The notes under the pieces are model-generated. The model was not told the origin of the DNA. It worked only from the letters and a program-made list of their open reading frames with translations, and ran no database searches. DNA of 64,000 bases from JAJRRS01 sp965230275. Its GTDB lineage: Bacteria > Planctomycetota > Phycisphaerae > Phycisphaerales > Phycisphaeraceae. Position numbers and translations under genes: made by a program. Positions 25,469-33,661 of this stretch are shown in pieces; position 1 is the stretch's first letter; each line of letters opens with the position of its first letter. The DNA lies in assembly GCA_965230275.1 (NCBI GenBank), contig CBDDKO010000002.1, positions 2,170,001-2,234,000 on the forward strand, read 5' to 3'.

Positions 25469-26488
25469 TCAGGCAACGTGCTGGGGCTCGCTGATCTCAT
25501 CGATGATCTGCGCGACGACCTTGTCGGGGTTGAGCCCTTCGCCGGCGGCCTGGTAGTTGGTCAACACGCGGTGGCGCAGCACCAGCGGCGCGGCACGGCG
25601 GATGTGCGCAGCCGTGACGGTGGGCGAGCCGTCGAGCACGGCAAAGGCCTTGCCCGCAAGCACCATGTGCTGGCCGGCCCGCGGCCCCGCGCCCCACTGC
25701 ACGAAGCGTGTCGCCATATCGCTGCTCGCCGGGGAACGCGGACGTGTCGCACGTGCAATCGCCACGGCGTAGCTGACGATGTGCCTGCTCACCGGGACGC
25801 GGCGCACCAGCTCCTGGTAGCGCATCATCTGCTCTTTGGTGATGACCGTCTGAAGCTCGATCGGCCTGGGGGCGGTGGTCTCCTGGACGATCTGTTGCTC
25901 GTCCTCGACGCCGGGATAGTCCATCCACAGGCTGAACATGAAACGGTCCAGCTGCGCCTCGGGCAATGGGTAGGTGCCCTCCTGCTCGATGGGGTTCTGC
26001 GTGGCGACGACGATGAAGGGGCGCTCGAGTGAGTGGCGTTTACCCATGCTGGTGACCTGCAGCTCCTGCATCGCTTCGAGCAACGCGGACTGGGTCTTCG
26101 GCGGGGTACGGTTGATTTCGTCGGCGAGGATGATGTTGGCGAACACCGGGCCGGGCACGAACTGCATCGCGCGGCCTGCAGAGGATTCCTGTAATAGCTC
26201 CATCCCGATGATGTCCGCCGGCATCATGTCGGGCGTGAACTGGATCCGGCGAAAGTCCCACCCGAGCACCTGGGCAAGTGTCTTGACCAGCAGGGTCTTG
26301 GCCAGCCCCGGCACGCCGACCAGTAGCACATGCCCCTCACAGAACGTCGCGGCGAGCAGGGCGTGGATCGTATCGGTCTGGCCGATGATGACCTTGCCGA
26401 CCTCCTGCTGCAACTGTCGGAAACCTTGTGACGCCTCGGCGAGCAGTGTTACATCGTCACCGTCCAACTCCCTGATCGCGTCACTCAT
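25469..26488 (-). CDS. MoxR family AAA+ ATPase
   Basis: AAA+ ATPase of 339 residues, first gene of a six-gene operon. Walker A is GVPGLAKT (58-65), Walker B LADEINR (121-127), sensor 1 sits in VVATQNPIEQEGTYPLPEAQLDRF (read as VVATQNPIEQEG and TYPLPEAQLDRF), the full MoxR signature. MoxR proteins are thought to act as chaperones that mature VWA-domain partners, which lie just downstream. The start ATG 26488 follows GGGAGA; an earlier in-frame ATG (26512) lacks such a site. The 246 bases upstream hold the promoter and a hairpin. Confidence 0.93.
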   Translation of the reverse strand: MSDAIRELDGDDVTLLAEASQGFRQLQQEVGKVIIGQTDTIHALLAATFCEGHVLLVGVPGLAKTLLVKTLAQVLGWDFRRIQFTPDMMPADIIGMELLQESSAGRAMQFVPGPVFANIILADEINRTPPKTQSALLEAMQELQVTSMGKRHSLERPFIVVATQNPIEQEGTYPLPEAQLDRFMFSLWMDYPGVEDEQQIVQETTAPRPIELQTVITKEQMMRYQELVRRVPVSRHIVSYAVAIARATRPRSPASSDMATRFVQWGAGPRAGQHMVLAGKAFAVLDGSPTVTAAHIRRAAPLVLRHRVLTNYQAAGEGLNPDKVVAQIIDEISEPQHVA

Positions 26489-26593
26489 GGCGGTCTCCCT
26501 TGGTTCATACATGATAGACGGGCAGCGCAAACAGGTACCCGGTCGGCCCTGTCAGTTTAGCGTCCCCATGGATCGATCAAACCTTCGGGACAA

Positions 26594-26620
26594 GCCGTGG
26601 ATTCCCCGATGATCCACGGC
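26594..26620. other. hairpin between the acylation cluster and moxR
   Basis: GCCGTGGAT (26594-26602), a nine-base loop and ATCCACGGC (26612-26620) pair perfectly. It lies downstream of the VKOR-DsbA gene and upstream of moxR on the same strand. No U-run follows on either strand, so it may be a processing or leader structure rather than a simple terminator. The rest of the 246-base gap shows nothing else. Confidence 0.45.
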
Positions 26621-26734
26621 TCATCGGCCACGAGGGGTCCCCCCGGAACGGACCCGCCGAAACCACTACCCAAGGTTCACTCAATGTAGCAGCAAAAATG
26701 AACCATGTGTGGTATTAATTCACAAAATATCCCA

Positions 26735-27928
26735 TCATTGCGAATGTGCTCCGGGCGGTGCTATTAAAAGACCCACCAGCACCCCTGCGTCATCGACCCG
26801 CCCGACCACCGCCGGCCGGCCAGGCACGATCAGCACGGGCACCCGATCCGCACCGCTCTTCCCATAAGCATAGACGTTGCGATCGAGCTTTTGTTGCATA
26901 CGCGGATCGGCATAGGCTTGTTCAAAAGACCCAGCCCCGACCCGCTTGCGGGCTTCAAAACGGGCCTGATCGGCCGTACGCGGGGCCTCTGTCGCAAACA
27001 TCCAGTGATCAAACTCAGGGAACGCATCGGGGTCCGCCAGGTAGACCGACAGGGCTGTCCGGGCAAGCTCGCAACTCTCGGCAAACCGCTCGTGCATCTG
27101 CTCAGGCGCGTGGGGGTTGCAAGCGTTGTTCATCGGCATCGGCAGGAGCAGGACGGTCAGTTGACCGGGGTTCTGCGTCTGGAATTGCTCGATCACGCCG
27201 TGTGTGTGCCGGCAGTGCAGGCAGGCGTAGTCAAGCATCATGACCAGGACCTGCTCGCCGTCGGCCGGGCCGAGGCGTGGCTCATCATTGAGACCTAGTA
27301 CCAGTTGCCCGCCTAGCAGACTGAGGGTTCGACCGTCTGCCGTGATCGTGTCCGTATCCCCACCGGGCGTGGCTGGATCGAGAGTGACAACGATACTGGT
27401 CGCATTGCTCTGAATCACAGCAACCAGTACCACACCCAATAATCCGAGCCCACAAGCAGCGGGCTGCCGCGCCTGATACAGCACGATCAACAAGACCGCC
27501 AACAACAGGCCCAACGTGTGTCCGGCCATGCAGTACGGGCAGAACGCCTTAAGGACAAAGGCTTGCAGGTAAATGAACCACAACGCCGAGCTGACGATCA
27601 GGGCCGCTGTCAGCGACAGCGCGAGCCGGCTGAGCTTCCTCGTGGAATCACTCTGTGAGCCCGAAGCCGGGAACGCAATCAGCACAGAAAGATAAGTTAA
27701 TACCGCCAACAGGCTGACCGGAACCCCCGCCACACGTGACCACTTGCTCGCCAGCACCTCGGCACACCCCGAGCCCGAGCCACACCCCGCCGGGCTCTGG
27801 CCGTTCACCAATGAGACGTAAGACAGGTAAGCGCTGATCCCCAGCGCCGCGAGCGACAGCAGGATGACCGCCAACCCGGAGCGTCGGCCGAGCGTCGTTG
27901 TCGCGATGGTGCGGGACTCCGCTGGCAT
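26735..27928 (-). CDS. VKOR-DsbA fusion, disulfide-forming membrane protein
   Basis: Protein of 397 residues joining a vitamin K epoxide reductase-like quinone-linked membrane domain to a thioredoxin/DsbA-like domain. In VKOR the loop pair is Cys49 and Cys55 (GCGSGSGC) and the quinone-side CxxC is Cys130-Pro-Tyr-Cys133; SKWSRVAGVPVSLL is typical. Hydrophobic helices lie near 18-40, 66-86, 103-123 and 136-173. The DsbA-like domain (from about 205) has the CxxC site Cys236-Leu-His-Cys239 in MLDYACLHCRHT and a cis-Pro-like VPVLIVPG. It oxidises secreted proteins and passes electrons to quinone. It ends the acylation cluster, 20 bases after the SGNH gene. Confidence 0.86.
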   Translation of the reverse strand: MPAESRTIATTTLGRRSGLAVILLSLAALGISAYLSYVSLVNGQSPAGCGSGSGCAEVLASKWSRVAGVPVSLLAVLTYLSVLIAFPASGSQSDSTRKLSRLALSLTAALIVSSALWFIYLQAFVLKAFCPYCMAGHTLGLLLAVLLIVLYQARQPAACGLGLLGVVLVAVIQSNATSIVVTLDPATPGGDTDTITADGRTLSLLGGQLVLGLNDEPRLGPADGEQVLVMMLDYACLHCRHTHGVIEQFQTQNPGQLTVLLLPMPMNNACNPHAPEQMHERFAESCELARTALSVYLADPDAFPEFDHWMFATEAPRTADQARFEARKRVGAGSFEQAYADPRMQQKLDRNVYAYGKSGADRVPVLIVPGRPAVVGRVDDAGVLVGLLIAPPGAHSQ

Positions 27929-27948
27929 GCTACGGATTGTACGCCCAG

Positions 27949-29034
27949 TTACTCGCCCGTGTTCTCATCACTGAGCCGCTCGGCCAGCAGGCGTGTAAAG
28001 ACCGGTCGCCCGGCGGGGTTGAGGTGGGCATAGTCGGCGAAGTACGCGTCGGGCATCGTGTCACGCATATCGAGCACACGGATCGACCGGCCCACGCTGA
28101 CCTCCTCAACCAGTTCGCGGAAGGCCTGCTGAGCCTCGTCCGGCAGCCAGCTGCGCAGGTCGCTGCTGACGGGCATCAGGACGATGACGATCTCGTCTGG
28201 CTCCAGCGATGCGCAGCCGGCGATAAGCTCGCGGAACGCGTCGGCGTGGCGGTTAGTGGTGGTGTAACTCTCTGGTTCGTACCAACCGAACTCTCGCCAG
28301 CCGTTGATTTGCCGCTGCAGGAACTTGTCGGGTCGGCGTTCGGGCAACTGCTCCCGGATGGTTGATACCCAAGGTGCCTCGGCCGGAGCGAACAGCCCAA
28401 CCGCCCCGCTGCCGAGTTGGTCGTGTAGTGCCAACCGGGTTTCGAACAATGCCATGTTGACGTGATGGCTGATGTTCTTGCGCTCCGTACGGACCCAGAT
28501 GAGCTGCATGAACTGGCGTTTCAATCGCCAGCCACCGTCGGTGCGATCGGGCCTGGCCGCCGTCTTCTTATCGTCGACAGCAGCATTATTGCGGTCCTGC
28601 CCGGCGAGCATGGTGGCGTGCAGGCCCAGGACGATGGTGTCGGGCTTGAGGTCGCTGGCGAGGAGGGGCTGGGCGTAGTAATGAAGCTTGACGAAGCTGC
28701 TGCCAAAACCGGTGACAACCAGCCAGGGTCGACTGGGCGACACACGTTTCTTCAGGATTCTTGGCGTAATGCCGCGCAGCGTGGTGGACTGGCCCAGGAC
28801 GACGCCGAAGGGTGATTGATCGCTGATGTTGCCACGGCGCATCACCTGCTCAACACCGGCGACCCTTGAACCCATTTTCTCAAGTTGCGTCCAGGCGAGT
28901 TGGCGGTCGGGGTCGTTGAACATCGCCGGGTCTCGGCCGAACGTTGTCAGCAGTACCACGTTGATCAGTACAAAAGCGCACAACACCCCCACAACGGTCA
29001 CCAGCAGGCCTTTGTATCGTTGGAGATCGATCAT
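27949..29034 (-). CDS. SGNH/AlgJ-like membrane-anchored protein
   Basis: Protein of 361 residues with one N-terminal anchor helix (about 9-29) and a periplasmic domain. VVLGQSTTLRGI places Ser83 where SGNH hydrolases have GDS, and DYAHLNPAGRPVF at the end gives Asp334 and His337 as the likely DxxH pair. This combination next to an MBOAT gene is as in AlgJ/AlgX/DltD-type proteins that pass acyl groups to secreted glycans; exact subfamily uncertain. ATG 29034 is chosen since the 14 codons upstream (to 29076) fall in a dispersed palindrome. Confident on context and motifs, less on the exact reaction. Confidence 0.68.
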   Translation of the reverse strand: MIDLQRYKGLLVTVVGVLCAFVLINVVLLTTFGRDPAMFNDPDRQLAWTQLEKMGSRVAGVEQVMRRGNISDQSPFGVVLGQSTTLRGITPRILKKRVSPSRPWLVVTGFGSSFVKLHYYAQPLLASDLKPDTIVLGLHATMLAGQDRNNAAVDDKKTAARPDRTDGGWRLKRQFMQLIWVRTERKNISHHVNMALFETRLALHDQLGSGAVGLFAPAEAPWVSTIREQLPERRPDKFLQRQINGWREFGWYEPESYTTTNRHADAFRELIAGCASLEPDEIVIVLMPVSSDLRSWLPDEAQQAFRELVEEVSVGRSIRVLDMRDTMPDAYFADYAHLNPAGRPVFTRLLAERLSDENTGE

Positions 29035-29045
29035 CTGCTCTACTC

Positions 29046-29070
29046 TCAGCCCCCGGCTCTGCCGGGGGAT
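29046..29070. repeat. TCAGCCCCCGGC palindrome, copy 2
   Basis: CCCCCGGC (29050-29057), TCT, GCCGGGGG (29061-29068). It matches the unit at 14954-14979 in reverse orientation with one loop change. It lies between the microprotein stop and the SGNH start inside an otherwise tight operon, where it could tune the downstream expression. Confidence 0.65.
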
Positions 29071-29076
29071 ATGCAC

Positions 29077-29211
29077 CTAGAACCCCTGGTAAAAAAACGT
29101 CTCACCCGTGCGCGACAACCAATACGCGGCGATGATCATCACCGTGACGCGCATCAACCGGTAGGCCCAGCGCCACCAGGGCATGTTCGTTGTGGCATCT
29201 GCTTCACTCAT
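29077..29211 (-). CDS. 44-aa membrane microprotein of the acylation cluster
   Basis: Small protein with the polar start MSEADATTNMPWWRWAYRL, one hydrophobic helix (about 19-33, MRVTVMIIAAYWLSR) and the end TGETFFYQGF. Its ATG (29209-29211) overlaps the MBOAT stop as ATGA, so it is coupled to it, and it is placed between the MBOAT and SGNH genes. In the Dlt system a tiny membrane protein (DltX) with a C-terminal Phe/Tyr-rich motif binds DltB and carries the acyl group; the FFYQGF end invites comparison, but this is inference. The upstream frame extends to 29265 inside the MBOAT gene and was rejected. Confidence 0.65.
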   Translation of the reverse strand: MSEADATTNMPWWRWAYRLMRVTVMIIAAYWLSRTGETFFYQGF

Positions 29212-30377
29212 GCAAACAGCTCCTTCCACGGATAGCCGATGATAAACAGCGAGAACGCCACCCACTGGAACGTGCCGAACTGCGCCAGCAACCGGTAGCC
29301 CATCTTCTCACGATACGCCTTGACACCCTTTCGGCCAAGTCGTTTGGTCAGCCGGTCACGGTAAGCATTCGTAACAATCAGGCCCACAGCGTGCATCGCC
29401 CCCCAGGCAAAGAACGGCCAGCTGATCCCGTGCCAAAGCCCGCACAAGAGAAACGACACGGTAAACGCAAACGTCGCGATCAACAGCATCCGCTGGCCGC
29501 CCGTGCGTCGTGACAGGCTCAGCTGGATCGGGATGAACAGGTTCCGCCTGATCCACAGCGACAGCGAGATGTGCCAGCGGTCCCAGAAGTCGATCATGTT
29601 GCGTGCAACATAAGGCTTGTCGAAGTTCTCCGGCGTGTGCACCCCCATCAGCCTGCCGATGCCAACCGCGATGTCGCTGTACGCCGAGAAGTCCAGGTAG
29701 ATCCAGATGTAGTACATCTGCACTTCGAACAGCATGTACGGCCCGTCGACATAGAAACCTGTCAAAAATAGCTTGTTGATCCCGTAGGCGACGACAAACT
29801 TTTTAAAAAGGCCCAGCGCGATGCGCTCAACGCCTTCAAGCGCTTGGATCGACGTCAACGCCTTAGGGATCGCCGGCTGATCGGTGAAGTCTTCGTACGA
29901 TTGGATCGGCCCCGCAGCGAGCATGTGGAACGGGACGAGGTAGTTGACCGTCGAGACCGGGCTGGGCGGCGGCCGTCCGCCTTCATAAACCACACGCGCC
30001 GCGTCGATCAGTCTCAGGAACAGGTACGAATACCCCACCGCCAGCAGAAGCGGGTTGACGATCTCCGTGCCGAGTTGCGCGGAGAGTTCGGGCAGCTTGT
30101 GCAGGATGAACAGCGCGATGATGCCGAGCAGTCCGAGCAGGCCGATCGGCTTACGCCAACTTTCGCAGGCGATCAGGCGGAGCGCAAGGTACGCCATCAC
30201 GAGGCCGACGACGACTTCGAGGACGCGCAGCTGTAGCAAACAGGCAACGAACAGCAGATTCACCCCCGCCCATACCCAACGGCGCAGCTCGGCATGGGTG
30301 ATCGGCGTCAGCAGCGCCACCGACAGCAGCGTGATCAGCCAGAAGACCGGGGTTGCCAGGTCGATCGTCGGCGTCAT
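29208..30377 (-). CDS. MBOAT family membrane O-acyltransferase (AlgI/DltB-like)
   Basis: Membrane enzyme of 389 residues with about ten hydrophobic helices. Family marks are VPFHMLAAGPIQSYEDF (149-164), YYIWIYLDFSAYSDIAVGIGRLMG (222-245), FWDRWHISLS with His269, and LLCGLWHGISW with His316, the expected catalytic His. MBOATs of this type move an acyl group across the membrane to a glycan or teichoic acid, as AlgI and DltB do. The start overlaps the FkbH gene stop by four bases and its own stop overlaps the microprotein start, so all three are coupled. Somewhat shorter than AlgI (about 520), closer to DltB. Confidence 0.88.
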   Translation of the reverse strand: MTPTIDLATPVFWLITLLSVALLTPITHAELRRWVWAGVNLLFVACLLQLRVLEVVVGLVMAYLALRLIACESWRKPIGLLGLLGIIALFILHKLPELSAQLGTEIVNPLLLAVGYSYLFLRLIDAARVVYEGGRPPPSPVSTVNYLVPFHMLAAGPIQSYEDFTDQPAIPKALTSIQALEGVERIALGLFKKFVVAYGINKLFLTGFYVDGPYMLFEVQMYYIWIYLDFSAYSDIAVGIGRLMGVHTPENFDKPYVARNMIDFWDRWHISLSLWIRRNLFIPIQLSLSRRTGGQRMLLIATFAFTVSFLLCGLWHGISWPFFAWGAMHAVGLIVTNAYRDRLTKRLGRKGVKAYREKMGYRLLAQFGTFQWVAFSLFIIGYPWKELFA

Positions 30378-32224
30378 CCGTGCACGGCCTCGGCGGGTTG
30401 GATAAAGGTCGCGGGCGCCTCGGCGGCGCTCAGGTCAAGCGCGTATTCCACGCGGCCGTCAGCATGCTCCTCGGCCCGCTCAAAACCCATGCGGTCGAAC
30501 AGGTCGGCGACGAGCTTGTTCTTGGGCGTCGGGATGAACTCGCCTGTCATGCGTTGATAGCCGGCCTGCTTAGCACGATCCAACAGCACACCAAGCATGA
30601 ACTGCTCGGCCGTCCTGCTGATCACCCGGCAACTCATCAGCCAGGTATCGACGCGCAGCGTCTGTGCGTCATCCGGCACGGCAAGAACGACCGAGACCAG
30701 CCCGTGGTCCCCGAACTTATCACTGAGCCGAAGCGTCAGGCCGAGCGATCCGGAGGTATCGAGAATCGCGGATACATCCTGGGCGGTGTGTCGACGCGTG
30801 GTCACATTGAACTGATTGGTCTTGCCCAGCAGCTGCACGACCCGTGGCAGGTCGGCGTCGTCGATCGCGCGGACGTCGCCGAGCATGTTCAGCGAACCGA
30901 GGTAGTCGTCGATCGATCCGAAGGACTGCTGCGCATCCCGGCGTCTGCGCTCGGTGGCGTACTGCTCAGACCGCTTGAGGTCCGCGCCGGTAACACGCAC
31001 CGCCTCGAACCACAGGCCCGCTTCTAACGCACGCACATACCCCGACGCATCCTCAGGCACATCCACCACCTCGACCCCCGGAAGTACTTGTCGGACGTGT
31101 TCACGCTCCGCGGGGTTATCGTCGAAGAACACGAAACTATCCAGCCCGAGGCGCAGCGTCTCGGCGATGCGCTCTATCGCGGCGGGCTTGGGGTCCCAGC
31201 TCGCCTCAAAGGCGGCGAAGTCGTCCAGGCTAAGCACCATGTCCGGATGCATTTCGAACGGCTCGCGGGCATCGTCGGGATTATTCTTCGAACAAACCGC
31301 CAACACGACGCCGCGCTCGGCAAGACCCTTGCAGTATTGCTGGAACGCGCGGAAGGCTTCGCCGTCGGGCGTCTCACCGAGCGTGATACCGAGCGGGCCC
31401 GTCTCGCCGACCACACCGCCCCACAGCGTGTTATCCAGGTCGAGCACCAGCACCTTCTTCGGCCCGGTCGTCACCGCGCGCATCGCCGCGGCAAGGTGTT
31501 CACCCAGTAAAGACGTACCTGCTTCGCTGAACGGCTGCTTGGTCCAGTGGTATCGGCGCGGGTCGTAGAAGCGGTCGCGCCCGATGCGCCCGGCAACTTG
31601 CTCAAGATCCAGGAAGTACGCATCGTCAGGCATGACCTCACGGAGTGCACGGTTGGCATCACGGGCAAGACTGAACGGCCCGACGCCACCTGGTTGGCCG
31701 GACAGGCTGACACCCAACGGCCCGGTGCCATCGGTGTCATAACCCACCTGGATGATGCGCGCTTTAAGCTGGTCCTTGGCAATGGACCAAGCCTGTTGCC
31801 AAAACGCGACCTCATCATCGACGCGCTGCTCAGCGGGCCGATCACTTCCACCCAAAAGGCGTTGATACCAGGGCATGAACACGACGGCGTCGAACCGTTT
31901 GCCCGAAGAAGCGGCAGCAAGAAGCTCCTGGATGACGTTGTCGTATTCACCGTCGGTCACCGCGACCGGGATGCCTCGGCCGAAGGCGTGGGCACACATG
32001 GCATTTGCAAGCCAGGTGGTCGTGCATTGCCCGAGCATCAGCACGCACCCGGCAGTCGCATCCGCACTCGTTAGTTCACGCTGAATAAAACGCCCGGCCT
32101 TATCGATCTGTTCACCGGCCAGCTCGCCCCGGCGCAGCGCGTCCTGCAGCAACGCCAGCGCCTCGTCGGCACGTCCCTGCTTGCGTAGTTGATTGCATTG
32201 CTTGAAGAGGTCGGCGGGCGGCAT
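30374..32224 (-). CDS. FkbH-like HAD-IIIC enzyme
   Basis: Protein of 616 residues. The N-terminal region holds MLGQCTTTWLANAM and a Tyr/Asp-rich stretch (SGNH-like in FkbH proteins), the middle a HAD domain with VLDLDNTLWGG (Asp262, Asp264) and FFDDNPAERE, and the C-terminal part a GNAT-like fold with LLGKTNQFNVTTRR. FkbH enzymes take 1,3-bisphosphoglycerate and load D-glyceryl onto an acyl carrier protein, as shown for methoxymalonyl-ACP synthesis. An ACP and a methyltransferase gene are just upstream and an MBOAT gene just downstream. The ATG 32224 was picked over an extension to 32272. The product loaded here is not predictable. Confidence 0.86.
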   Translation of the reverse strand: MPPADLFKQCNQLRKQGRADEALALLQDALRRGELAGEQIDKAGRFIQRELTSADATAGCVLMLGQCTTTWLANAMCAHAFGRGIPVAVTDGEYDNVIQELLAAASSGKRFDAVVFMPWYQRLLGGSDRPAEQRVDDEVAFWQQAWSIAKDQLKARIIQVGYDTDGTGPLGVSLSGQPGGVGPFSLARDANRALREVMPDDAYFLDLEQVAGRIGRDRFYDPRRYHWTKQPFSEAGTSLLGEHLAAAMRAVTTGPKKVLVLDLDNTLWGGVVGETGPLGITLGETPDGEAFRAFQQYCKGLAERGVVLAVCSKNNPDDAREPFEMHPDMVLSLDDFAAFEASWDPKPAAIERIAETLRLGLDSFVFFDDNPAEREHVRQVLPGVEVVDVPEDASGYVRALEAGLWFEAVRVTGADLKRSEQYATERRRRDAQQSFGSIDDYLGSLNMLGDVRAIDDADLPRVVQLLGKTNQFNVTTRRHTAQDVSAILDTSGSLGLTLRLSDKFGDHGLVSVVLAVPDDAQTLRVDTWLMSCRVISRTAEQFMLGVLLDRAKQAGYQRMTGEFIPTPKNKLVADLFDRMGFERAEEHADGRVEYALDLSAAEAPATFIQPAEAVHG

Positions 32225-32330
32225 AGTAACTCGATGGGTAGGGCTGAATCCTGCGTGTCGATCGCTCAGCATAGTTTACCGGCAATCATGGGCTATGCCC
32301 TTCTAACCACCAACCACAAGTCACCAGCCA

Positions 32331-33266
32331 CTAATAAATCTCGTTCCGCCGTTTCTGCACGAGCAGGGCCATGGATCGCGGGAGGAACCGGGCCTTGGGC
32401 AACGTGCGCAGCGGGTTGGCGGAGAGGGTTTCGAGTACGCGCAGCCCGGCGTTCTCACACATGCCGACAAGCTCGGACTCGTACTTGTACTCGTAGATGT
32501 GATCGACCTGTGCGGCGGTCAGGGCACCGGTGATGAAAGCATACCCGCCGGGCTTGAGCAGGTGCGCGAGTACCTTGTAAAGGTGCTGCGGGTCTTCGAG
32601 GTGCTCGACCAGGAAGCTGCAGATGCAGCCGTCGGCACTCTCGGCCTCCAGCTCGTCGAGGTCCAGCGCGTTCTTCTCGACATACTTGGCGCGATCGGCA
32701 ACGTTCGCCGCCTCGGCAACGCCGGTGGCGATCTTGATCGACTGCGGGCTGATGTCGTAACCCTCCAGCGTCGCGCCTTGCATGTGCGCCAGCGCCCAGA
32801 CGCCCCAACCCCCGTGGCCCGGCGCGACCTCGACGATGTGAGCGCTGTCCTGCAGACGGGTCATGAACCGGTCCTGGAAAAACGTCATGATCTGGAAGTG
32901 GTGGGCCCAGAGGAAGTTGGTCAGGTAGATCCCCCAGAGGTACCCGTCCATCGTTTCGCTGTCGGCGTAGTGGTCGTTGTAGACCTCCTCGAAGCTCTTG
33001 TTGGCATACGCGCCGTCACGCTCGTATCGGGCCTGGGCAAGATTCACATCGGTACTGAACTGAGCGAACGCGTCCACCGCCGCTTCGATCCCGCCCTCGC
33101 CGCGCGCCTTGATGAGCCAATCAAGATAAAGCTCCGCGATCTGCGCGAAGCGCTTCGGGTCCTGCTGCCGGGCCTCTTCCAGGCCGCGCAGAGACCGGGC
33201 GTGCGCTTCGCCTGCATAAGCGAAGAGCTGTTCCAGCAACGGTGTTGTGGTCGTGGTGGTTGGCAT
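32331..33266 (-). CDS. SAM-dependent methyltransferase
   Basis: Class I methyltransferase of 311 residues. Motif I is IVEVAPGHGGWGVWAL (glycine-rich loop), followed by LEGYDISPQSI (motif post I, acidic) and FLVEHLEDPQHLYKVLAHLLKPGGYAFITGAL (motif III region). The N-terminal 120 residues form a helical lid of unknown kind. It starts one base before the ACP gene ends (TGATG), so the two are co-translated. By position it may methylate the ACP-bound acyl chain, as FkbG does to the glyceryl group in methoxymalonyl-ACP synthesis, but other targets are possible. A 106-base gap with CCAACCAC steps parts it from the FkbH gene. Confidence 0.8.
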   Translation of the reverse strand: MPTTTTTTPLLEQLFAYAGEAHARSLRGLEEARQQDPKRFAQIAELYLDWLIKARGEGGIEAAVDAFAQFSTDVNLAQARYERDGAYANKSFEEVYNDHYADSETMDGYLWGIYLTNFLWAHHFQIMTFFQDRFMTRLQDSAHIVEVAPGHGGWGVWALAHMQGATLEGYDISPQSIKIATGVAEAANVADRAKYVEKNALDLDELEAESADGCICSFLVEHLEDPQHLYKVLAHLLKPGGYAFITGALTAAQVDHIYEYKYESELVGMCENAGLRVLETLSANPLRTLPKARFLPRSMALLVQKRRNEIY

Positions 33267-33502
33267 CAGGCGAGCTTCTTCTCGACCAGGTCGCTTAGGT
33301 CACCGACGTCCTTGAGGGCGGCGACCTCGGTGCTGGTGAAACGCACGCCGAACTTGCTCTCGACCGCCAGCACGAGGTTCACGTGCATCAGCGAGTCCCA
33401 CTCATCGATTTCCTTGGCGCTGGTCTCACGGGTGACCGCGATCTCTTCGTCATCGAAGACGTCCTGAAACACTTCATTAAGCTGCGCGAGCGTCTCGCTC
33501 AT
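33266..33502 (-). CDS. acyl carrier protein
   Basis: Protein of 78 residues, standard ACP size. DEWDSLMHVNLVLAVE holds the phosphopantetheine site Ser37 in the DSL motif. The rest is the four-helix pattern ending in a Lys-rich tail. Start ATG 33502 has AGGAA eight bases upstream. It is coupled to the methyltransferase (TGATG) and heads the seven-gene cluster that runs to the VKOR-DsbA gene. A discrete ACP beside an FkbH-like gene is expected to carry the glyceryl-type unit. It is not the housekeeping fatty acid ACP by context, since no fab genes are near. Confidence 0.9.
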   Translation of the reverse strand: MSETLAQLNEVFQDVFDDEEIAVTRETSAKEIDEWDSLMHVNLVLAVESKFGVRFTSTEVAALKDVGDLSDLVEKKLA

Positions 33503-33525
33503 AGGTTTGATTCCTGATCAAGGTT

Positions 33526-33606
33526 TTAGCCACCGATGAACACGGATGAACACTGATAAGAAAAGGGCGTTTCGGATCGGTGTTTATCTGTGTTTATCGG
33601 TGGCTA
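33526..33606. repeat. long inverted repeat TTAGCCACCGATGAACAC
   Basis: Left arm 33526-33557 has tandem GATGAACACG steps; right arm 33576-33606 is its near-perfect reverse complement with GTGTTTATC steps, ending in CGGTGGCTA. The arms can form a stem of about 30 bases. Half of such a unit (TTCATCGGTGGCTAA) is seen again at about 55332-55346. The 159-base gap between the ACP and exonuclease genes holds only this repeat. Confidence 0.65.
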
Positions 33607-33661
33607 TGTCTTATTCCGAAGGCAGGATACGGCATGGGCCGGACACCCGCAAAGGCGGGGC

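Noticed and set aside
26489..26734. Search for a gene or tRNA in the gap before moxR
   Set aside because: Only one hairpin seen; no open frame with a start and no cloverleaf.
29212..29265. N-terminal extension of the microprotein
   Set aside because: It lies inside the MBOAT coding region; the ATGA overlap at 29208-29211 is a better start.
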